Assembly: GCA_028583415.1 (NCBI GenBank)
Contig: CM053266.1
Coordinates: 85,690,149-85,754,148, forward strand
Source of the DNA: Protea cynaroides
Taxonomy: Eukaryota > Streptophyta > Magnoliopsida > Proteales > Proteaceae
Direction: 5' to 3'
Length of the DNA: 64,000 nucleotides
Of the stretch, positions 36,640-48,059 are shown piece by piece; the first letter of the stretch is position 1; the number at the start of each line of letters is the position of its first letter. The position numbers were made by a program, and so were the translations under genes. The notes beneath the pieces were generated by a model that had not been told where the DNA came from, did no database searches, and saw only the letters and a program-made list of their open reading frames with translations.

Positions 36640-37560
36640 ATAGTAAAACCGACCATGAAGGAGATATATGCAAGATGTAACATAAATCAAATGCAAGTAA
36701 AATACAAATCAGCCGTAAAGGCAGTATGAAAATAAAAGCAAATGATTAATATGCAAAACTAAAAGTAAAATGCATGAAGACATATTACAATTAAAAATTT
36801 GATACAAAGATTTGGAATGAAATTTTAAAATTACAAGACAAGTTGAGTACTTGATACAAGCTTTGGAGGTTACAAACTTCTATTGGGGAAGGATGAACCT
36901 AAGGTTTGCTAAGGTTTGGTTTTGGTTGAGAAGGAAAAAAGAAGGAAAGAGAAGAGAAGGGTGGAACACTCGTTGATGGAGCACCTTGGCCTCCGAAGTG
37001 AGCCTCTCACTCTAACTCTGGACTTCTGGCTTCTAACTCTTCTGCCCCTCGTTGAGAATGAAAACTCTTATCTATAAAGAGAGTATCTTCTTTTGAGACA
37101 AAGATGAATGATGTTTGTCTCCTTCTTTTTCACTTGATAGAGAGAAATCTTCAGCTTTGGTCATATCAACCTTGCTTTTCTCTTTTGTTTTTTAAAAAGA
37201 AATTTTGATTTAAAAATCCTTTGTACGTTTTAGATGCTCTCGTTGGATTTTGATTCTCTTGCTTTTTCTTTTGATAAAGCATATATATGGTAGTCAATCG
37301 ATGTCGGCCTTTGTCTCCGTAAATCACAGGTGTTTGATTTCAAAAATGCTTCTAGAATCGCACCGAGGCATTCCACGTGTCTATAGACAATGTTTTCCTC
37401 TTTAATTTGGTTCAAGAGTTGTACTGCATTAGTGTGGGCCCAATATTAGCTTGACTATCTATACACATAGGTGTACGGTTACGTATTATATCAGTGCTAT
37501 TTGTTGTTGTCGTCATGGTGGACGAGATTCTAACATCACGATCTAAAATCTGATCGTTTG
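36640..37560 (-). promoter_or_regulatory. Pararetrovirus intergenic/promoter region, copy 2 (between segments A1 and B)
   Basis: A close copy of 30875-31775. On the minus strand it is the 3' flank of segment A1 and, at the same time, the promoter/leader flank of segment B. The TATA position is degenerate (CTTTATAGATAAG, about 37082-37070). Its presence between the two segments shows that A and B use the same control region. Confidence 0.75.
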
Positions 37561-37569
37561 ATTTGTTGA

Positions 37570-40500
37570 TTATCCTTCCATCATGTTGGCGATATTTTCA
37601 TTGTCAACTGTATCGAAGGAATATGGAGAATTATATGGGGATCCTTCGTGCATTGGAAATTCTGGAAGAGTAGGGGAAACGTCACTGTCCCAATAACTCT
37701 AATTGAGTTCTTTGTCATATTGTGCTAGTAATTTAGTGATAGCCAGGTTGGCATTGATTTGATTGATGCAGAGCTAATAAGCCATTTGGGATTCTTTCAT
37801 TGGTTGAGGGTGAGTTGTAACTATGAGTGTCCTTTGTCCTTCAGCCAAGATGTGTCATTTGATGGTTTATAATTTACAGTTTAGATTGATAATGCAAGAG
37901 GCACAAATATTCTTTCAGTTTGATTTGGCGGGATATTGTGCAATTGGTGCATAAATCGGATCAATCTTTTTGATGAGCCAAACAAAAATGTTATGGGAAT
38001 GAAATCAGAATAGTGTCCATCATGAATCCATTCTGAAGGAACAGATAAGAATTTGAGGTGAATGGTAATATTGATTCCAAGTCTTTTGATAGAGTTTGTA
38101 AGAATCTAAGGAAACCAATAAAGATCCTGTGGTTCATTTGTCTATAAATTTTTTATGAAGCCTTACTCATAAAGCCATAGTTTAAAGTGTTGTGGATGAT
38201 TAACAGCTACATTATATTGATAAAATCCAAGAACATTAGATAGTGCCAGTGTAATGGTTAATGGCCATCAATGTTCGTGATTAGCTAACATTTGATGAAA
38301 AATTTGCCATGAGTCTTCTATTAGGGTATTTGGATGAATTTGACATGATTCATAACTAATGGGATTTGATTGGAGGGAAAGTTTGTGTGCAAGTTTATGC
38401 ATGGTGGCTATAAAGGATGATTTGTTGGTTTGGGTGAAATGATGTAATAAGGAGTTGAGAATGTGGTAATGGACCGGATTCAGAATTTGGTTGGTTCGAA
38501 AAATCTAAGGGTTTTGATATGGTCTTTTTGACAAAGACTCCAGTCATAATGGATTTGATTTGCCTTTACCAATTGCTGTTTGCTGTGGGCTAACCAAAAC
38601 TTTAATCGGGTTTTGGTCCTTTGGGCCCAAATCAGGACTTTTTGATGTATATTGGTCTTAATTAAACATATGCAATGTTGATAAAGTAGGGATCTCCATT
38701 CCAGTAAGGAAAGGAAAAACAAAATCTTGCCCACAAATGGTAATTGAAATTCTAAAATTAGATATGGAAAATGGTATGATAGAATTTAGAAATGGTTACC
38801 CGAGGATAACCCCAGTGTTGAGATTTTAAACAAGAAAAAAATGTTTGTGTGGTACTGAAGTCTTGCTTGCAAATTTGAACATTAGAGAGTTTGTATTGGA
38901 TATTAAGGCGTGTGCCATTTGCTCCAGATAACCGATGAGATGTTAGTTCAAAATATTGATTAGGAATAAGATTTTGTTAAATGCAATTAAGTTGATCCCC
39001 TAAATCAATAAGAGTAGTTGTTTATAAAATAAATTGGTTTGAGATAATTAAATTTATGATATGATACTGTGTATGTTGATCAATAGTGCTTACAAAATTA
39101 TTTTGGTTTTGGGACAAAATTATTTTGAGTAGTATGGGTCATTTTGATTTGTTTTTTGACATCTAATCATTCAGATTAAATTTGTTTAATGTCATTTTGA
39201 ATTTGTTGAGTAACTATTTTCAGGTGTTGAATACGAGGATTTGGGAGAGAAACTTATTTGTTAAAACGATTATATATTTGATTTAAATCGTAACTTGGTG
39301 TAGTTTTGATTTTATTAAAAGTGGTATTTTGAGTTGGATCTTTGGAAATTTGGGAGAATTTTTCTCGAAGATATTTGAGGTATTGTTGTTTTGATTTGGG
39401 ATCATTCATTTAATCAATAAAAGAGAGGATGACGTCAGAGGGTTGGTTTGTGGTTTCTTGCCTTATCATATCAATAGAGGCATCGAAAATGGAATCTTCA
39501 AATTCACTGTCTAGGTAATTATGGCAGAAAACACCATCTGCACAGGGTCATGTGTTGATTTTGTGATTTGAAGAATCTTAGTGCTCTGAGTCGATTTCGA
39601 CAAGAGTTGCTAAAAGTTAGATTTTAGTATCATCAGGCATAATTAAAGAACTAATTCTTTTATTAAGCCGACAATAGGTTGCTGTGTGGCTAGTTTTCTC
39701 ACATTTAAAACAAGTCATATTTTTGTATGATGTGTCAGGTTTGGGTTGAATGATATTTTTTAAAGATTTTTGGGGCCTTGGTTTATGAGTTTGATGGGAA
39801 TATTTTTTGGATGTCCAATATTTCGGCTTCTTTTGATGCTTTGGTAGTCAGATGGGATCAAATCCAAATTGGGTGTAAAATCCTCTTAATTCTTTTTTGT
39901 AAGATTTATTCTTGTGCCTAATTTGCTTACAGAGTCTTATATCCATGCATAGGGCCAAACCTTTTTTATGGATAATGTCGATAAGATCTCCATAAGTAAG
40001 ATGATCATAAGGAATAATACCATTATGATCATATCTAAGTTTTTGCTTAATTTTTTTCAGAGAATAAAGTAGGTAATCCTGTAAGAAATTTCTCTTTCCA
40101 ACAAGGGAAATTTACATCTTCTCATGTCAGAACTTTGGTCATAAAAGTGTCTTTGTACCATTTGAAGTCATACATTTTTTTACATTTGAGATTTGATAGT
40201 TGTTCAGAGGAACGATCCTTGAGTCTTTTAGGATCGCCTAAGAAATATTTGGTAATGTTAAAAATGAAGGTGTTGATGACATCCCTAACTAGTTCACCAA
40301 GTTCATCAAGCATCGATTTATCATGTTGGTCAAGCCTGATGGTTAAAAGAATTATTATTTATTGAAAAATAGTGGGAGCATAGTCCCACCAGCCTTTGAG
40401 TTGTCCAAAAAATCCAGAGATAATTACCTCTGCAATGGATTGGCCTAAATATTCTTTGAGATGATAAGCATTGCTGACCATCGTCATTTCTTAGAGTTTA

Positions 40501-41275
40501 TTTGTTAAGTTATAATCGAACATTCCATCTATGTTTCTTGGAGTTATTCCTCATTCTTTAATTTGAAGATCGGGGAAGGTAAGTCTAGGGTAATAATTTT
40601 GAACAGCCTGATAATTTTGTTGTAATGGGGAGGTGACTTTTGGACTGAATTGGTCATCTTGGTCTGTAGATGTTTGAGAAATTTTTTATAATGATTTAGT
40701 GTCAATTGTATTGAGATTGAGATTTTGATTATGACTACTGGCATCAAGGATTTGTACAGGAATATTTTGCTTTGAAGGAGGTGTTTCAGGGATCACCAAA
40801 GATTTGAGGCATTGATCAATTTGTTTAAGGAATTCATCTTTATCAATTTAATTTAGTAATTCTATTTGACTAAATTCTTTGAGAGATTTTTTGGATAAAG
40901 AAAAAGTAGTAAATAGAGGTTTGGAAGTTGGAACAGTTGGGGGTGTCATCGATGTAAATGGAATACTACTTTAATAAGTTTGGATAGTATTTTCTAATCG
41001 ATTTAGTTGGGAACCGATTGTTTGTAAAAATTGGTTTGTATAGTTAGATTGTTCAATAATCTTGTTGGATCCTTCGAATACTCCATCAGTATTTTTGAAA
41101 GGAGCAGCTTTAATTTTTATGTTTTTCATTTGTAATAAGTGTTGCGAGGGGAAAATGGATAGATTCAATAATTTGATTATCACAGGTTTTCCATATGATA
41201 GTATTTTTGTGAGTCATGTGGATATGTGTAAAAGGATATGTGATGTTATTGGTAGTATAAAATTCAAGATAAATA
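37570..41275 (-). pseudogene. Pararetrovirus segment A, copy A1 (capsid, protease, C-terminal domain)
   Basis: Minus-strand mirror of 46040-49790. Leftwards: a coiled-coil-prone region (41183-40971), a capsid-like region, a CCHC knuckle CFKCEKTSHTATYC at about 39708-39667, a protease site reading LIDLGDQLNCI near 39010, and a C-terminal region ending near 37600. No RT is present between the protease and the intergenic region. It is heavily broken by stops. The 5' end is interrupted at 41275 by the nested DNA transposons and resumes at 44648-44745. Confidence 0.75.
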
Positions 41276-43256
41276 TAAAATAAAGGGTAAATTACACAGA
41301 CACCCCTTCTACTGTAGTGAAACTACACAGAACTACCCTGCTTTTATAAAAGTTACATAGAATACCCCTCTAACAATGCTATCATACAATCTCACCCACA
41401 CCGTTACTTTCAACTTAACGGCAGATGGTCAAAAAAAATTTAGACAAAAATACCCTTACTAAGTGTTAAATGACCTAAAAGGGTTTATTCTTTTTAGAAG
41501 CTAAAAAGACTTTTTTTACCCTCAAAACTTTTCAATTTCATTTTTATATATTTTTTGTGATTTTTTTTTTATTTTCTTTTTCATTTTCAAAAATACACTT
41601 AGGTTGTTGTGTTTGGTATCATTTTTATTTTTATTTTTCTGACAAGTTTTTACTTTTGTAGGCGTTTGGTATCATTTCTGATTGTTATTTATTGTCAGAA
41701 AAAATAAAAAGTGGCTCAAATTCAAAAAGAGGTCTGAACCTCTTTTTGATTTTTGCCGAAAAGTGTTTTTGAGTCTGTTTTTGCCCAAGTTTTAAGTTGC
41801 ACATGTTTTTCAATCTCCAACGGTTCTAAAAATGAGGGTAAAATAGTCCATTTGTAACGGATAAAAGGAGAAGTCTATAAAGAAGGAAAAGTGACGTTAG
41901 AAGCTCTCAACGAATTCTTGCAAATCTCATTGTTAGAGCTTTCTCCCTCTCTGCAAAGCATCTCTCAAACTCCAAGAAGCTCTCATCTTCTCTTTGTATT
42001 CAAGAGGTAAGAGGTAAGTACTTTCTCTCTCTCTCTTTGCATGTATGGATTTTTTTTGTTTCATATTTAGGGTTTTATTCCAGTGGATTGGAATGGTTTA
42101 GGGTTTTTTGGTTTGGTTGAAGATTGATCTGTTATTATTGAATGTAGAGCTCCCATCTTGGTTTTGATTTTGTTTCATGATCAGGTACTTCTATGGTTTT
42201 TTTATTCCATCATTGGATTCCTGAACCTTATTAGTTTGAGGTAGGGTTGTTTGTTTGTTTTCACTGAAATAAATGATTTAGGTTTATTTCATTATTTCCA
42301 TTCTGAAAAAGAATCAGGATACAAAGAAATGAGAAATCCTGATGTACAATTGTAAATATGTTCTTCATCTTTGGCGAAATGGCTGCACCATTGTTTGGTG
42401 AATCGGTCAACATAAACATTTTCAGCTTCTATGGTGCCGGTGGATATTAACCAAACGCTCCAAATATTTTATGCCAGTTTAGGAGATACATGTCAAAATT
42501 AGTGATTATCAGAAGTTTTATTTTGTGTCGTTAGTTTCTTGGGTTGTGTGTGTGGGCGGGTGGGTTTTTGTTTGGGGGGTAGGGAGGGGGAGAAGAAGAG
42601 GCTGGAATAAAGTTACTCTAGCAGAAACAAGAGAAGGAAACAAGCCAGGGTGACCTGCAGTTTGGATGGGTCCGAGTTTAAACCAGTTTTCTGGTTCATT
42701 CTTGTCTTGTTTTCCAGATCTAGTTCATCCAAAAATCTCCAAATCCTGGGTTCTGTTAAGGAATCTTTCTCTTGATTTTATTTATTATTTTGGTGTTAGT
42801 AGTTGACTGGATTTGGGACTCCATAAGTCTACCCTTGTTTGAATTATTTTATTTAGTTATGTTGTTTGTTTAGGAGTTTTATTTTCTTTATTGTTGTTAA
42901 GTTGTTTAGATAGGTTAGACTAGGTCTCTATAAATCTAGAGCTGATTTAAGTCAGTTAAGACTACCTCCATAGCAATCTAGAACTGTTTTGGTCAGGCTT
43001 GCTTTTATGGGATTCTGGTATGTTGACGACTTGACTCTTGTAGAATCATGAGTGCTTAACAGCTGAAAGATTCAGTAACTGAAATCTTGGTAGATTCTAG
43101 GTTGAGGTACTGGTGGGATTTCAACCCAGCTCAGGTCTACTCTGTGCAAGCTTTATTTCTTTATCTGTCAGTAACTTCTATTTTGCTTGCTATTTTATTA
43201 GTCTGTTACTTAGGTTTCTGCAAATAATATCTTAAGTTTATAAATTCTGATTCCCT

Positions 43257-43670
43257 GCTTTTAATCCTTGTTTCTAATATGAATTCAAAACTCTGTAACA
43301 ACAACAAAAACCCCAAGCTTCTGTCCATTTTCAAGTTTGCTTTTAATCCTTGTTTCCAATATGAATTCAAAACTCTGTAACAACAACAAAAACCCCAAGC
43401 TTCTGTCCATTTCCAAGTTTCCTTCCTCAAGTATATTTCTTTAATTCTTAATTTTCTGGTTTTGTTTTCTTTAAGCAATCAACACAATGACATCCTAGTC
43501 ACTTTTGTTCTATATAGATTTGTTCTTATTCTATATAGATAAAGTTTCCTCAAGTATATTTCTTTAATTCTTAATTTCCTGGTTTTGTTTTCTTTAAGCA
43601 ATCAACACAATGACATCCTAGTCACTTTTGTTCTATATAGATTTGTTCTTATTCTATATAGATAAAGTTT
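43257..43670 (+). repeat. Two adjacent tandem duplications (82 bp and 123 bp periods)
   Basis: A unit starting GCTTTTAATCCTTG at 43257 repeats at 43339 (period 82). A second unit starting TCCTCAAGTATATTTC at 43424 repeats at 43547 (period 123). Copies are nearly identical, so the duplications are recent relative to the element. Confidence 0.92.
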
Positions 43671-43771
43671 CCTATTTATAACTTTAAATTAGTATATAGA
43701 TTTGTTTTATGTATTTTAAATGAAAACATAATTTATTTCAAATAGATGAAGGAAAGGTCAATGAAGTAGAG

Positions 43772-44161
43772 ATGAGAGTTGATGCAAAGAATTTTATTAA
43801 AGATTCATTTGTTTGGACTGATGAAAGGATTAGATTGTTAATCGATATTGGAGCAAAGGAGTTGTTTAATTTTACACATTCGTCATTAAGAACCGTTATT
43901 GAGAGATCTTTTGGTGTCTTGAAGAATCATTTTCCTATTTTAAAGATGATGCCGCCATATAAATTCAAGACTCAAGTCTTGATTGTGATCGCTTCTGTTA
44001 CTTTACATAACTTTATTAGAATGCAAGTGTCATCATATTGGTTTTTAGAAAAAACAGAAAATGGAGAATTTGATGACGAATGTCAAGATAATGATAGTGA
44101 CATTGATGATGATGAGGTTGTGAGCGTTGAAACTACAGTAGTAGCTACAGAACAACAATAA
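43772..44161 (+). pseudogene. Harbinger transposase C-terminal fragment fused to a short SANT-like start
   Basis: 129 codons. Residues about 30-70 read LFNFTHSSLRTVIERSFGVL and continue to VTLHNFIRM. This is the C-terminal third of the DDE_Tnp_4 (HARBI1-like) nuclease, including the last catalytic Glu in IER. Just before it is FVWTDERIRLLIDIG, which looks like the first helix of the Myb/SANT-like protein normally encoded by a separate Harbinger ORF. The tail is acidic (Asp/Glu-rich). The first two catalytic Asp residues are absent. I infer that an internal deletion joined the SANT ORF start to the transposase end. It cannot be an active nuclease. Confidence 0.75.
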
Positions 44162-44647
44162 TGGGAAGGATATCAAAAGAAAATTACAGATTAAATTAAG
44201 AAAACTTATCAGAATTATTAATGACGATGAACCAATGTGTCTACTTTGTTTTTTATGTTTTTCATTTTTTGTATAGATGGATCTATAAAAGTTATAAAAA
44301 TTATTTTTAGACTTAGGCATACCAAATTTATTTCACATTCTGCAATCTATTTTTTATTGTAGTTACCAAATAATATTTTATTTTTGATCAAAAATGATTT
44401 TCAAAAATACTTTTTGAAAAAAATAGCAAAAATCAAAAACAAAAATGATACCAAACACAGCCTTAGTAAGGGTATTTTTGTCTTAAAAAAATTAAACCTC
44501 TACCGTTAAGTTGAAAGTAACGATGTGAGTGAGATTGTATGATAACATTGTAGAGGGATATTTTGTGTAGCTTTTGTAAAAGCAGGATAGTTCTGTATAA
44601 TTTCACTACAGTAGAGGGGGTGTTTGTGTAATTTATCCTAAAATAAA

Positions 44648-44745
44648 ATATTTAATTTAAGTTTTTTCATGTAATTATACCAATTTTGTCGTATTTGGAA
44701 TTGATCAGGAAAAGAAAAATTATTAAAAAATTATTCTCTCCTTAA
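44648..44745 (-). pseudogene. Pararetrovirus segment A1, upstream fragment beyond the MULE
   Basis: Its complement aligns with 45950-46040 of segment A2 (shared words TTTTAATAATTT, CTTTTCCTGA and AATTGGTATAATTACATGAA). It continues A1 across the DNA-transposon insertion. At about 44745 the homology ends and plus-strand segment A2 begins, so the two copies are joined head to head. Confidence 0.75.
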
Positions 44746-45600
44746 ATGATGAAAAACCTTATACATCAAATAGTGATATTATTTATCAAGATGAGAAAAT
44801 AGGAGAAATTAATCAATATCTATCAAATTGGTCTCTCCCCAGAGTTCCAATAAAAGACATTTACAAGCAAAATTGGTTAGTACAAGAAACCATAAAAACC
44901 ATAGAACAAACCATAAATTTTTCCTCTGATTATGAGGAAATACAACTCTTGGATCTTAGATCCATAAACAAATTAAGAACTAAATTTCTCTATATCTACA
45001 TCAATCTTATTCAAGTTGCCATCAAACCACTACATCGAGAAGGATTAAATAATTCTATGCTCTTAGCATTAAGATATCAAAGATTCTTAGTTTTTGATGA
45101 TTCATTACTAGGAATAATTGAAACCAGTTTATGTAATGGCCCAATGTATTTTAACTGTTATCCAGACATTACACTACCATTGCATGATAGAAATCTCAAA
45201 GATGCATTAAAAATAAATGTAAAAACTCATGGTTACAAAATGAAAGCAAGATCAATCCCTATTGCTTTGATCCATCGCATCCAATATAAAGCTATAACCA
45301 AATCCATGGAGCCTCCATAAATTTTGCAAAGAACTCCTAAAGGAAAAATAACTTTCTTTGAAACTGATTGTTCCCAAACTTAGAACATACTTTCCAAAAT
45401 AATCCATTGAAAAGATGTCATCTTCCCTGAAAAATAGCTTATCCAATGTCATAGTCTTCCTCCTATTGAACGCAATAAAACGATCCAGTCCATCAACCAA
45501 ACCCAAGATGGAAAGGTTACTATTAAGTTCGATAGACAACAAAATCAAAACACAAAAACTCTAGATTATTTCATCAAAAAATAAAACCCTTCAAATTTCC
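44746..45600 (+). pseudogene. Pararetrovirus segment A2: movement protein (5'-truncated)
   Basis: The plus-strand frame from about 44751, with the longest open part at 44949-45320, contains NWSLPRVPIKDIY, LLDLRSINKLRTKFLYIYIN, FNCYPDITLPLHDRNLKDAL and ALIHRIQYKAITKSMEP. The pattern is that of the 30K-superfamily movement protein of caulimovirids, which forms tubules through plasmodesmata. The N-terminus is missing because of the head-to-head junction at about 44745. Stops appear after 45317. Confidence 0.72.
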
Positions 45601-45849
45601 AACTAAGCAGATCCTCCTACTCTAGTATCCCAACTTTAACAAGTCTCTACTTGGAAAATCAAAATTTTAAAAATCAAAAATTAACCAATCTCTATCAGGA
45701 AAATCAAAGGTAACTTCAAGCCCTCGAACAAATCCAGTTATCGGGTACCCACACTTAGAATAATATAACAAAAGGAGTGTACACCTAAAAGTCTAATTCT
45801 CCTCCTGCTTTACCTACAACCTCCGATATATTATCCAAAATAAATGATG

Positions 45850-47760
45850 ATGATATGTATCATCAAATCCAAATGATAACAAACAATTTCCAAATCAACA
45901 AAACCAAATTATGAATTGACTTTGACTTTCCTCAACATGAAGAAAAGAGAAAATGGTCTTTTAATAATTTCTCTTTTCCTGACTAAATCTAAATATGAAA
46001 AAATTGGTATAATTACATGAAAAAACTTAAAAGGAATATTTCATTTTATGTTTATCTTGAATTATACATTATTAATAACAACATCACATACCCTTTTACA
46101 CATATCCACATGACTTACAAAAATACAATCACATGGGAAACCTATGATAATCAATCTATTGAATCTAATCATCCTCCCCTCGCAACACTTACATTACAAA
46201 TGAAAAATACAGAAATTAAAGCTGCTCCTTTCAAAAATACTGATAGAGTATCCGAAGGATCCAGCAAGATTATTGAACAATCAAACTATACAAACCAATT
46301 TTTACAAATAATCGATTCCCAACTAAATCGATTAGAAAATACTATCCAAACACATCAAAGTAGTATTCCATTTACATCTATGACACCGTCAAGTGTTCCA
46401 AATTCCAAACCTTTATTTACTCCTTTTTCTTTATCTAAAAAATCTCTCAAAGAATTTAGTCAAATAAAATTACTAAATCAAATTGATAAAGGTGAATTAC
46501 TTAAACAAATTGATCAACGCCTCAAATCCTTGGTGATCCCTGAAACACCTCCTTCAAAGTAAAATAATCCTGCACAAATCTCTGATGCCAGTAGTCATAA
46601 TCAAAATCTCAATCTCAACACAATTGACACTAAATCATTATCAAATTTTTCTCAAACATCTATAGACCAAGATGACCAATTCAGTCCAAAAGTCATCTCT
46701 CCATTACAAATAAATTATCAGGCTGTTCAAAATTATTACCCTAGACCTACCTTCCCCGATCTTCAAATTGAAGAATGAGGACACAACTCCGAAGCAACAT
46801 ATACCAGTGGAACCATCTATGAGTGGAACATAGATGAAATGCCTGATTATAACTTAACAAATAAACTCCAAGAAATGATGATGGTCAGCAATGCTTATCG
46901 TCTCAAAGAATATTCAGACTGAGCCATTGCAGAGATAATTATATCTGACTTTTTTGGACAACTCAAAAGCTGGTGGGACTATGCTCTCACTACTCTTTAA
47001 AAATAATAATTCTTTCAACCATCAGGCTTGACCAACATGGTGAACCAATGCTTGATGAACTTGGTGAACCAATTGGGGATGCCGTCAACACCTTAATTTT
47101 CAGCATTACCAAATATTTCTTAGGCGATCCTACAAGACTCAAGGACCGCTCCTCTGAAAAACTATCAAATCTCAAATGCAAAAAAATACATGACTTTAAA
47201 TGGTACAAAGACACTTTTATGACCAAAGTTCTGACACGAGAAGATGCAAATCTCCCTTGTTGGAAAGAGAAATTTCTTACATGATTACCTAATTTATTCT
47301 CTGAAAAAAATTAAACAAAAACTTAGAGATGATCATAACGGTATTATTTCTTATGATCATCTTACTTATGAAGATCTTATCAACATTATCTATAAAGAAA
47401 GCTTGGCCCTATGCATGGATATAAGATTATGTAAGCAAATTAGGCATGAGAATAAATCTTACAAAAAAGAATTAGGAGGATTTTGCACCCAATTTGGATT
47501 TGATCCCATCCAACCACCAAAACATTAAAAGAAGCCAAAATATTGTACATCCAAAAAATATTCCCATCAAACTCATAAACCAAATCCTTAAAAATCTTCA
47601 AAAAATATCATTCAACCCAAACTTGGCACATCAGACAAAAATATGACGTGTTTCAAATGTGAGAAAACTGGCCACATAGCAACCTATTGTCAGCTTAATA
47701 AAAGAATTAATTCTTTAATTATGTCTGATGATACTAAATCTAACTTTTAGCAACTCTTGT
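45850..47760 (+). pseudogene. Pararetrovirus segment A2: shared N-terminal domain, capsid region, CCHC knuckle
   Basis: This begins with the domain shared with segment B (EEKRKWSFNNFSFPD then ISFYVYLELY, 45940-46075). A 181-codon open part (46017-46559) follows, rich in Asn, Gln and Ser and with coiled-coil-like heptads (TNQFLQIIDSQLNRLENTI). Next is the capsid core (46800-47520: GDPTRLKDRSSEKLSNLKCK, FLHDYLIYSLKKIKQKL), interrupted by frame changes at about 46990 and 47240-47280. The RNA-binding knuckle CFKCEKTGHIATYC (47649-47690) has all four metal ligands. The order is typical of a caulimovirid coat protein. It is broken and inactive. Confidence 0.75.
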
Positions 47761-48059
47761 CGAAACCAACTCGGAGCACTTCGATTCTTCAAATCACAAA
47801 ATCAACACATGCACCTGTGCAAATGGTGTTTTCTGCCATGATTGCCAAGACAATGAATCTAATGATTTCATTTTTGATGCCTCTATTGATATGATAAGGC
47901 AAGAAACCACAAACCAACCCTCTGAGATCATCCTCTCTTTCATTGATCAAATGAATGATCCCGAATCAAAACAACAATACCTCGAATATCTTCAAGAAAA
48001 ATTCTCCTAAATTTTCAAAGATCCAACTCAAAATACCACTTTCGATAAAGTCCTACACC

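Larger units (their letters stand above)
41602..44462 (+). mobile_element. PIF/Harbinger element nested in the MULE
   Basis: The termini are GGTTGTTGTGTTTGGTATC (left) and the complement of GGCTGTGTTTGGTATC (right), flanked by the 3-bp duplication TTA (41599-41601 and 44463-44465), the PIF/Harbinger hallmark. The 5' part looks like a gene start: CTATAAAG (about 41875) and a pyrimidine-rich leader ending in a donor-like GAGGTAAGTAC (about 42012). The 3' part holds a transposase fragment. At 2.86 kb it is an internally deleted, non-autonomous derivative. Confidence 0.85.
41285..44638. mobile_element. Short MULE (MITE-like) with ~170-bp TIRs, host of a Harbinger element
   Basis: Inverted repeats begin GGGTAAATTACAC (left) and GGATAAATTACAC (right, complement) and extend about 170 bp to ACAAAAATACCCTTACTAAG. 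A perfect 9-bp duplication TAAAATAAA lies at 41276-41284 and 44639-44647. Segment A2 (near 46030-46050) has the uninterrupted site, which fixes the boundaries. The 9-bp duplication points to the Mutator-like superfamily. Without the inner element it is only about 490 bp and non-coding. Confidence 0.88.

Noticed and set aside
41285..44638. Single Harbinger element with 9-bp duplications
   Set aside because: The transposase is Harbinger but 9-bp duplications are not. Inspection showed inner termini with a TTA duplication, so two nested elements explain it.
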